A DNA stretch of 42,148 nt from NCBI GenBank assembly GCA_016841965.1, contig JAEANN010000048.1, forward strand, positions 1-42,148. Direction: 5' to 3'. A model generated the notes under the pieces. It was not told where the DNA came from. It saw nothing but the letters and a program-made list of their open reading frames with translations, and did not search any database. A program made the position numbers and the translations under genes. Positions 36,133-42,148 of the stretch are shown here, in pieces; position 1 is the first letter of the stretch, and every line of letters begins with the position of its first letter. The stretch is from Candidatus Roseilinea mizusawaensis (GTDB lineage Bacteria > Chloroflexota > Anaerolineae > J036 > Brachytrichaceae).

Positions 36133-37017
36133 GTGGAAGACGTGACGCAAGCGCGCGTGGATACAACGCTTCGAGCCGCCATTGCCCGCTTTCATCAGGC
36201 CGGCATCGATAGTCCGACGCTGACAGCGCGTTTGCTGCTGGCTGCCGCGCTGCACAAACCGCGTGAATGGCTCACCGCGCACAACGACTACCTGCTGAGC
36301 AGCGAACAGTCAGACGCTTTCGAGCAACTCGTCACGCGCGCGCTGGCGCATGAGCCACTGGCATACCTGCTCGGCCGTCGTGAGTTCTACGGCCTGGAAT
36401 TCACCATCGACCCGCGCGTATTGATTCCGCGCCCGGAAACAGAGTTGTTGGTGGAGCAGGCGCTGGAATGGCTGCGCCAACCGTCCCCAGAGCAGGCCGC
36501 GCACACAGTGGATGCCATCGACGTGGGCACCGGCAGCGGCGCCATTGCGATTGCCATTGCCCATCACGCCCCCACGGCGCACCTGATTGCCACTGATCTT
36601 TCGGCTGCAGCATTGGCGGTCGCGCGCCTTAATGCCATCCGACACCGGGTCGATGCGCGCATTGCGTTCGTGCAAACCGATTTGCTGGACAATGTGCCCT
36701 ATCGCGCGCGCGTCATTACGGCCAACCTGCCCTACGTCAGCAGCGAGGAAATCGAAGCGTTGCCGCCGGAGATTCAGGCCCACGAACCGCGCATGGCCCT
36801 GGATGGCGGGTGCGATGGTCTGACCCTGGTACGCCGGTTGCTGGGCCAGTTGGCGGCGCATCTGTTGCCGGGCGGAGCGGCATTCTTGGAGATCGGCGCT
36901 TCACAGGGGCCGGCCGCGTTGCGCGCTGCCACCGCAATACTGCCCGCAGCGCACATCGCGCTCGACCAAGATTTGGCCGGCCTGGACCGCGTGCTGAGCG
37001 TGGTGATGCCGGAGTAA
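36133..37017 (+). CDS. prmC: Release factor glutamine methyltransferase
   Basis: PrmC methylates the GGQ glutamine of release factors. The SAM-binding motif is DVGTGSG (130-136), and the substrate site is NLPY (198-201) in place of the more common NPPY. An N-terminal helical recognition domain (1 to about 80) includes HEPLAYLLGRREFYGLEF. It has 294 residues. GTG at 36133 lies immediately after the prfA stop. It forms a conserved prfA-prmC pair. Confidence 0.95.
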   Translation: MEDVTQARVDTTLRAAIARFHQAGIDSPTLTARLLLAAALHKPREWLTAHNDYLLSSEQSDAFEQLVTRALAHEPLAYLLGRREFYGLEFTIDPRVLIPRPETELLVEQALEWLRQPSPEQAAHTVDAIDVGTGSGAIAIAIAHHAPTAHLIATDLSAAALAVARLNAIRHRVDARIAFVQTDLLDNVPYRARVITANLPYVSSEEIEALPPEIQAHEPRMALDGGCDGLTLVRRLLGQLAAHLLPGGAAFLEIGASQGPAALRAATAILPAAHIALDQDLAGLDRVLSVVMPE

Positions 37018-37022
37018 CACGC

Positions 37023-37865
37023 ATGGAATCATCGACTTTCAGTGCTCACCCTGCCATCAGCCTGCTGGCGTTCGATCTGGACGGCACGGTGTTGAGCGAA
37101 CAGTTTGTCATCTCGCCGCGCGTCATAGCTGCCATACAAGCAGCCAAAGCGCGCGGGGTTCGCGTCACCATCGCCACCGGCCGGCCCCCAGGCGTGACAC
37201 TGCCCTACGCCGAGATGATCGGCGTCAATGCGCCAATTCTGTGCCTACAAGGCGGGCTGGTCTATGACACAACGACACGCCACACATTGCGCCATCTGCG
37301 CTTGCCTCATCAATTGGCCTGCGAGTTGGTCGAATTGGAGCGCGCCTATCCTCAATGGCAGGCCGTCGCTTATCTCAATGGCAGCATGTTCATATCGTCG
37401 AAGCGTTATGACGACGCCTTCTATGAATCGCTGTTGGGCAAGGACTACTCGCTGCACACAGATGTATGCGGCGCGCTGGCCGGCGATGACCCAGACAAGG
37501 TGCTGTTCATCATCGACCCCCCCGACGCAGCAGCAATCCTGGAGGTGTTGGGCCGATTGGTGGGAGCGCGGGCCAGCGTTGTGCAGTCTCACGCCCGCTT
37601 TGTTGAAGTGAACCCGCTGGGGGCCACCAAAGGGGCCGGCCTGGCCTGGCTGGCGCAGTACCTGGGCCTCACACGTGGGCACGTCATGGCGATTGGCGAT
37701 CAGGATAACGACGCTTCGATGATCGCATGGGCAGGGATCGGCGTAGCCATGGGCAATGGCAGCCCGGCAGCGCACGCTGTGGCCGACTGGATCGCACCAC
37801 CCATCCACGAAGACGGCGCGGCAGTCGCCATCGAGCGCTTTATCCTGGGTGCGCAGGGAGCATAG
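37023..37865 (+). CDS. Cof-type HAD-superfamily phosphatase
   Basis: This is a haloacid-dehalogenase-type sugar- or nucleotide-phosphate phosphatase. It has the motif I nucleophile FDLDGT (residues 17-22), motif II TIATGRPP, the cap-domain region between, LGATKGAGLAWLAQYLG, and motif IV GDQDNDASMI followed by GIGVAMGNG. It has 280 residues. ATG at 37023 is 5 nt past the prmC stop, so the gene is probably co-transcribed with it. The substrate cannot be predicted. Confidence 0.94.
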   Translation: MESSTFSAHPAISLLAFDLDGTVLSEQFVISPRVIAAIQAAKARGVRVTIATGRPPGVTLPYAEMIGVNAPILCLQGGLVYDTTTRHTLRHLRLPHQLACELVELERAYPQWQAVAYLNGSMFISSKRYDDAFYESLLGKDYSLHTDVCGALAGDDPDKVLFIIDPPDAAAILEVLGRLVGARASVVQSHARFVEVNPLGATKGAGLAWLAQYLGLTRGHVMAIGDQDNDASMIAWAGIGVAMGNGSPAAHAVADWIAPPIHEDGAAVAIERFILGAQGA

Positions 37866-37878
37866 CGCCTCTTGGCGC
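37865..37878. terminator. short hairpin between convergent operons
   Basis: GCGCC (37865-37869) and GGCGC (37874-37878) form a short stem with a TCTT loop, overlapping the end of the Cof-type gene. A CATGCAAATTTT stretch follows on the plus strand, so a weak terminator for the plus-strand operon is possible. Confidence 0.35.
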
Positions 37879-37888
37879 CATGCAAATT

Positions 37889-38956
37889 TTAACGGCCGGC
37901 CAGGGCAGCTTCGGCTACCAGCCGGCGTTGCTGCATCGTGGCAAACAGCGCCTGGCGTCGGTTACGCCGGGCGACGGCCATTTGAATAATGTTGCTGATC
38001 GCCTCGCCGTAGGAGTAGCCGGCAGCCCGACAAGCGCCGATAAATCCACCCTCGGCTGTGATGTCGGGATTGGGATTGACATCCACAACATACGGCTGAC
38101 CCTGGCGATCGACGCGCAGATCGACACGCGCATAGTCGCGGCAACCGAACACGCGATACGTGTCCAGCACGATGCGCTCGATCTGGGCGCGCAACTCGTC
38201 TGAAACTTGCACCTCGGTAATCACGGGCATGGCATTCCAGTCCACACTGGTGGGCACCCATTTGCTGTCCCAGGTCACCATGCGATGGAAAGGATTTTCG
38301 ATAGCGGAGAAATCAATCTCGCGCAGCGGGAGCACGCGCGGCCGGCCATTGCCCCACACGCCAACGTTGATCTCACGTCCATCCACGAACTGCTCGACCA
38401 GGGCTGCTTCTTTAAATGTTTCGTTGACATACGTCACCCGCCGGCGCAGGCTATCCAGATCGTGCACGACAGCATCACGGGTGACGCCGGCTGAGCAATG
38501 CTGGCTCACCGGCTTGACGATGGCCGGAAATTGATCCCATACCGTGACATCGTCGGCAGATTTGAATTCGCGGCCGGCCGGGGTAGGGATGTCCCACCGT
38601 TGCAACAGACGCTTGGCGCGGCCCTTCTCGACCGAAAGCCGAAGCGTCGCCGGCGGGTTGCCGGTGTAGGTGAACCCCAGCGTCTCCAGGTCTGCGCAGA
38701 TACGGGCGTCACCCCCCACTTCATCTTCGACGCCCTCGCACCAGTTGAAGACGATCCATTTGGCCGGGTCGAAGCGCTTGATAACCTCGGTCACATCTTT
38801 CCAGAACTCGACGATGCGAACCGGATGGCCGATTGCCTCGAGACATTCCACCATGTAGCCGGCATGCCGCCTGGCCTCCTGAGCTTCCTCAGCAGACCAA
38901 CTCTTGTAATAGTTATAGAGCAACAACACCGGCGCTCGAAGTTTTGCTTGCAGCAT
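37889..38956 (-). CDS. Ddl-like ATP-grasp ligase, copy C
   Basis: This is an ATP-grasp enzyme related to D-Ala-D-Ala ligase, which joins a carboxylate to an amine through an acyl phosphate. The N-terminal FNWCEG (70-75) replaces the Ddl HGxxGEDG type motif. TGNPPATLRLSVEKG and FPAIVKP bind ATP. CRDYARVDLRV (from 272) and DVNPNPD (292-298) supply metal ligands; the DVN motif and the trailing GGF replace the Ddl ExNxxPG. It has 355 residues. It is the last gene of the operon with copies A and B and the GNAT gene, 12 bp after the GNAT stop. True Ddl activity is unlikely. Its substrate is unknown. Confidence 0.85.
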   Translation of the reverse strand: MLQAKLRAPVLLLYNYYKSWSAEEAQEARRHAGYMVECLEAIGHPVRIVEFWKDVTEVIKRFDPAKWIVFNWCEGVEDEVGGDARICADLETLGFTYTGNPPATLRLSVEKGRAKRLLQRWDIPTPAGREFKSADDVTVWDQFPAIVKPVSQHCSAGVTRDAVVHDLDSLRRRVTYVNETFKEAALVEQFVDGREINVGVWGNGRPRVLPLREIDFSAIENPFHRMVTWDSKWVPTSVDWNAMPVITEVQVSDELRAQIERIVLDTYRVFGCRDYARVDLRVDRQGQPYVVDVNPNPDITAEGGFIGACRAAGYSYGEAISNIIQMAVARRNRRQALFATMQQRRLVAEAALAGR

Positions 38957-38968
38957 GTCTATATTCCT

Positions 38969-39511
38969 CTACTTCAGCCGCTTTGAGTAAATGAACAGGT
39001 CATCGCCGTCAGCGTAATAGTCGGGCACGATAGCTACGCGGGTAAATTGCTGCGACTGGTACAGCCTGCGGGCGGGAGCATATATGTCGGTTGACGAGGT
39101 GTAGATGACCATCAGGCGGGCGCCATCCTCAATCGCCAATCGCTGCGCCTCGGTCAGCAACAGGCTGCCGGCTCCTTTGCCGCGCGCTGCGCGGTCGACA
39201 CAGATCCAAAACAAATCCCACGTGCCTTTCGTGAGGGCTTCTCGCCCGCAGCAGGCAAATCCAATCATGCGAGAAGTTAACGACGGGCTTTCCTCCCAGC
39301 ATGACAAAAACCGATAGGCCTCATCGGACGGCTGACGCAGGCTTTGCACGAACATGTCATCCACGCAATCGGCATCTGCCGGGCCAAAAATGCCCGAATG
39401 CAGAATCAGGCTGCGCACGAACGGCCGATCATCCGGCGAGGTAGGCACAACGCGCAGAATGGCGTTCTCCCGATTGTGCAGGGCAGTCATAGTCGAGGCT
39501 GTCTCGATCAT
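38969..39511 (-). CDS. GNAT-family N-acetyltransferase
   Basis: This is an acetyl-CoA-dependent acyltransferase of 180 residues. The acetyl-CoA pyrophosphate loop is RAARGKGAGSLLL, following strand DLFWICVD, with the C-terminal segment ARRLYQSQQFTRVAIVPDYYADGDD. It lies between two ATP-grasp genes, 10 bp after copy B and 12 bp before copy C, so it probably modifies an amine in the same pathway, perhaps capping the product or an intermediate. The first eight residues could be excluded by an alternative start at ATG 39490. Confidence 0.87.
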   Translation of the reverse strand: MIETASTMTALHNRENAILRVVPTSPDDRPFVRSLILHSGIFGPADADCVDDMFVQSLRQPSDEAYRFLSCWEESPSLTSRMIGFACCGREALTKGTWDLFWICVDRAARGKGAGSLLLTEAQRLAIEDGARLMVIYTSSTDIYAPARRLYQSQQFTRVAIVPDYYADGDDLFIYSKRLK

Positions 39512-39521
39512 GACATTTCAC

Positions 39522-40589
39522 TCACACAGTTGCCAGCACGCCGCCGGTCTGTGGGACCCACACACCGATGGCGTCATGGACAGGCTGGTTGGCCGGCCGC
39601 TGGCTGCGCTCCAGCGCAAAGCGCAAGATTTGCTCCATCATTTGGCCATAGGTCAAGCCGGCGGCAGCGGCAGCCGTGGCGAAGCCGCCGTCTGGGCTGA
39701 CATCACAATTGCTGTTTACGTCGAGCACCATAGGACGCCCGTTCTTCAGTCTCAGATCGATGCGGCCATAATCGCGGCAGCCCAGCGCCACATAGGCCGC
39801 GAGCGACACTGCCTCGATTTCGGCTTTCAGCTCGGGCGACAGGGGGGCGGGGCAAATGGCCGGGATGCGCTGATATGGCTCGGATGAGGGGTCCCATTTC
39901 GCCTCGAACGTGCATAGCCGGTCGCGCAGATCGCTAAAAGCGTCGTAGATCATGGTGGAGATGCCCAGCACTTGCGGGCGCGCACTCCCCCACACCGACA
40001 CGTTGTACTCGGCGCTGTCGAGGAACTCCTCGATCAACACAGGCCCGTTGAATTCCTGGATGATTCGGGCGGACTGGCACTGCGCCTCGTCCAGATTCAT
40101 CACGACAGAGTCGTGGGTGATGCCATAGGAACAATGCTCGTTAGCCGGCTTGACGATAGCCGGGAACAAGTCTTGTGTGAGCGCATCCTGACAAATTTCG
40201 GCGGGGTCTTCAGCCAGGATCCAGCGCGGAGTGGGCACGTTGTGTTGCTGAAGCGCGTGTTTCATTTTCCACTTGAATTGCGTCACATCCAGCGACTCGT
40301 GATCGGCCCCGGTGAAGGTGTATCCCATGGCCGACAGAACACGGGCTGTATTGGCGTAATAAAATGCCTGGGCCGGCGATCCCTCACACAGGTTGAACAC
40401 CAGCCAATCGTCGGGCGAATACGGCTTAAGCGCCCCGGCCAGATCATGATTCACCTCAACCGGTTCGACCACCCACCCACGCGCTGACAGCGCCGCCGAC
40501 GCATTGCCGATCAGCGTGCGAGTCGCGGCTGTTTCGAAGTCATAGCTCTGTTCGTCCACGCCATACAAAAGCACAACGCGCTGTCTCAT
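39522..40589 (-). CDS. Ddl-like ATP-grasp ligase, copy B
   Basis: This is a second paralogue, with 355 residues if it starts at ATG 40589. FNLCEG is at 65-70, FPAIVKP is the ATP-lysine region, and CRDYGRIDLRL (from 271) leads to DVNSNCD (290-296) and DGGF, as in copy C. A pair of motifs EEFLDSAEYNVSVWG marks the substrate side and is matched by EQFVDGREINVGVWG in copy C, so B and C are closer to each other than to copy A. An upstream ATG at 40658, 6 bp after copy A, would add a basic 23-residue extension; it has AAGAAG nearby. The choice is uncertain. Confidence 0.84.
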   Translation of the reverse strand: MRQRVVLLYGVDEQSYDFETAATRTLIGNASAALSARGWVVEPVEVNHDLAGALKPYSPDDWLVFNLCEGSPAQAFYYANTARVLSAMGYTFTGADHESLDVTQFKWKMKHALQQHNVPTPRWILAEDPAEICQDALTQDLFPAIVKPANEHCSYGITHDSVVMNLDEAQCQSARIIQEFNGPVLIEEFLDSAEYNVSVWGSARPQVLGISTMIYDAFSDLRDRLCTFEAKWDPSSEPYQRIPAICPAPLSPELKAEIEAVSLAAYVALGCRDYGRIDLRLKNGRPMVLDVNSNCDVSPDGGFATAAAAAGLTYGQMMEQILRFALERSQRPANQPVHDAIGVWVPQTGGVLATV

Positions 40590-40664
40590 AGAAAGCCGAC
40601 CCGGTTTGTTGTTGTGGCGCTGCTGCTGTCGTTTCCGCCGTTCGCCGTCGCGTTCCATCGCTTC

Positions 40665-41861
40665 TTACGCGGCCCGACTTCCGTTGAGAACGGCAACCGG
40701 GCTGAATTCCGCCATGCCATATCGCTTAAGCGCGGCGTCGAGCACCGCGCAGACCAAGTCGGCGTGTGTCCAACCTTCGGCCTCAGCCATCAGGGTCAGA
40801 TCGCTGTGTGGGGTGATGCCGGGCAAGCTATTGATCTCCAGGACGTATAACTTGCCATCATCGGTCAGGCGAAAATCGACCCGCCCGTAATCGCGGCAAC
40901 CGGTCACCTTGAACACCTGGTGCGTCAGGCGGCGCACCTCGGCTGTCAGCTTGTCGCCCAGCGGGGCCGGGCACTTGTTGCGATAACAGTCAGCGTAGTC
41001 CAATTTCTGCTGCACGCCGTAGATTGGTTCCAGCTCAGGGGGGTAAGCGCTAAAGTCCACTTCGGTGATGGGGAAGAAGTGAACATCATTCCCGTTACCA
41101 ACCAAGCCGCAGGTAATGTCTTTGCCGTCGATGTAGCTTTCGACCAACGCCGGCTGGCGGTAGGATTCGATTGTCCACGCTACTTGATCGCGCAACTGGC
41201 GCTCATTGCGGACGATGCTAGTGTTGCGGATGCCCATGCCGGTGCCTTCGTGGGCCGGCTTGACAAATAGCGGATACGCAAAGTCCGCGCGAGGGGTGTC
41301 GTCGGGCGACTCGAACACCTGAAACAACGGGATCCGAATGCCGTGGTAATGCAGGATGCGCTGCGTGGTCGGCTTATCCTGGGTGATGGCAGCGGCCAGC
41401 GGGCCAGGGCCGGTATAGCGCAGGCCCATCATCTCCAGAATACCGGGCACCTGCGCCTCGCGGCTCTCGCCCACAAACCCTTCGCACACGTTGAAGCAGA
41501 TATCGGGCTGCCAGGCTGCCAGCCACTCCGGCAGATGCACATTGCCCTCGTGCGCCTGCACGTCGTATCCTCGCGATAGCAACGCAGCGGCATACGAGTA
41601 GGCCGTTTTCTCGCTATCTAGTTCGGCCAGAATGTCGTAAGGTGCGCCCTGGGGCGCGGGGGGAGCGTTTCGGTCGATGGAGACCAGCAATGCAACGCGC
41701 AAACGGCCGGCATCCCGGTTGCGTTTCGAAGGGTCGGCAGATGCCGCGGCAGCGTCTTCTGTGGAGCCGATACGTGAGGGGGGCGCGCCGGTAAGTGAGT
41801 TTGTGGATGCGCGCGGCTGCGCGCCGTTGACGTGGACAGTGAAAGTCTGATTGCTCGACAT
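40665..41861 (-). CDS. Ddl-like ATP-grasp ligase, copy A
   Basis: This is the first gene of the operon, with 398 residues. It has an N-terminal extension of about 50 low-complexity residues (Ser/Ala/Pro/Asn-rich), then LRVALLVSIDRN. FNVCEG is at 123-128, YPLFVKPAHEGTGMGI is the ATP site and flexible loop, and CRDYGRVDFRL (from 322) is followed by EINSLPG (342-348). The latter is the Ddl-like E-x-N-x-x-PG motif that copies B and C have lost. It therefore may keep the ancestral dipeptide-ligase geometry. No convincing Shine-Dalgarno is seen at the expected spacing; GAGGAAG lies about 20 nt upstream. Confidence 0.85.
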   Translation of the reverse strand: MSSNQTFTVHVNGAQPRASTNSLTGAPPSRIGSTEDAAAASADPSKRNRDAGRLRVALLVSIDRNAPPAPQGAPYDILAELDSEKTAYSYAAALLSRGYDVQAHEGNVHLPEWLAAWQPDICFNVCEGFVGESREAQVPGILEMMGLRYTGPGPLAAAITQDKPTTQRILHYHGIRIPLFQVFESPDDTPRADFAYPLFVKPAHEGTGMGIRNTSIVRNERQLRDQVAWTIESYRQPALVESYIDGKDITCGLVGNGNDVHFFPITEVDFSAYPPELEPIYGVQQKLDYADCYRNKCPAPLGDKLTAEVRRLTHQVFKVTGCRDYGRVDFRLTDDGKLYVLEINSLPGITPHSDLTLMAEAEGWTHADLVCAVLDAALKRYGMAEFSPVAVLNGSRAA

Positions 41862-42012
41862 GTCTCAAGCAGATTTGCTTCCTCGCTGTGTTGCTTTCCT
41901 TTCCAAACCAAGCCGGTTATCAACTTTCGATTTTATGGTTCGAGTTGCGCTTGTCAATCTTTTTCACGCTCGGCACAGCTTAAAGTTATTTTTTAACAAT
42001 GTCAAACGCGGC
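41862..42012. other. upstream region of the ATP-grasp operon
   Basis: These 151 bases lie upstream of the first ATP-grasp gene and become AT-rich after about 41920. They should contain its promoter, but none is called because the sequence runs into the artefact at the contig end. Confidence 0.4.
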
Positions 42013-42148
42013 GGGGGGGGGGGGGTTTTTTTTAAAAACCCCCCCCCCCCCCACAAAAGCGAAAACACCCCAACGCGGCGCGCCCCCCCCAAAAAAATTA
42101 ACCCCCCACCCCCCCCCCCCCCCCAAAAAAAAAGGGGTTTGGAATAAA
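42013..42148. other. homopolymer-rich contig end, probable artefact
   Basis: From 42013 the sequence is nearly pure homopolymer runs: G x13, T x8, A x5, C x14, then long C and A runs. This is unlike anything else in the window, and the runs are partly self-complementary. The short ORF translating it (rich in Pro, Gly and Lys) is not a gene. Confidence 0.88.

Noticed and set aside
37889-41861. Calling any of the three ligases ddl
   Set aside because: The N-terminal motif is FNxCEG, and copies B and C lack the Ddl ExNxxPG. Vital Ddl would not be expected in three diverged tandem copies with a GNAT.

Overview
The window reads as a complete, high-GC (about 60 percent or more by eye) bacterial contig. 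It begins inside a tandem-repeat array and ends in homopolymer-rich sequence that looks like an assembly artefact. The gene set suggests a member of the Chloroflexota, probably Anaerolineae-like. It has an Asp23/Gls24 protein next to nusB, a DarA/PstA-type c-di-AMP receptor, a MoxR/DUF58/VWA cluster led by an anchored trypsin-like protease, an NLPY-type PrmC, and several Ddl-like ATP-grasp enzymes. This placement is an inference from gene content; no 16S rRNA or tRNA gene was seen.

Layout. 1-480: an 87-bp tandem repeat with a GCCGGCC-type hairpin, then a compound hairpin downstream of katG. 521-5705 (minus): katG, then a tight pair made of a cobalamin-binding fusion protein and an opine dehydrogenase. 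6045-6783: a c-di-AMP receptor gene and an array of ten 16-bp units, each a GAAC-N4-GTTC palindrome. 6784-11768 (plus): serine protease, MoxR, DUF58 and two VWA membrane proteins. 11960-18934 (plus): mostly housekeeping (rpmF, fabD, fabG, gls24, nusB, tatA, tatC, a DUF952 protein, an M14 carboxypeptidase, pterin dehydratase). 19033-20448 (minus): dnaA, with a probable promoter and regularly spaced DnaA-box-like sites upstream, a candidate oriC.

20719-28743 is more accessory: a DUF362 protein, a DapA-superfamily aldolase lacking usual catalytic residues, a lipoprotein with a 13-nt Shine-Dalgarno match, a decayed DUF5703-type glycoside hydrolase, an SDR, a CE15-like esterase, a secreted GH13 amylase lipoprotein and a nitroreductase. 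28783-37865 (plus) holds envelope and translation genes: a DUF3267 protein, two glycosyltransferases overlapping by ATGA, a cNMP-binding/PH membrane fusion, peptide deformylase, a FemAB/BioF2-like acyltransferase, prfA-prmC and a Cof-type phosphatase.

37889-41861 (minus) is the most unusual block. Three divergent Ddl-like ATP-grasp ligases and one GNAT acetyltransferase form a compact apparent operon. All three ligases share FN[VLW]CEG and CRDY[GA]R[VI]D motifs, but they differ at the metal-binding C-terminal motif. This could be a small ribosome-independent peptide or amide biosynthesis pathway; the product cannot be read from sequence.

At the DNA level the hexamer GCCGGC appears several-fold over-represented, and many intergenic gaps hold different short tandem duplications.
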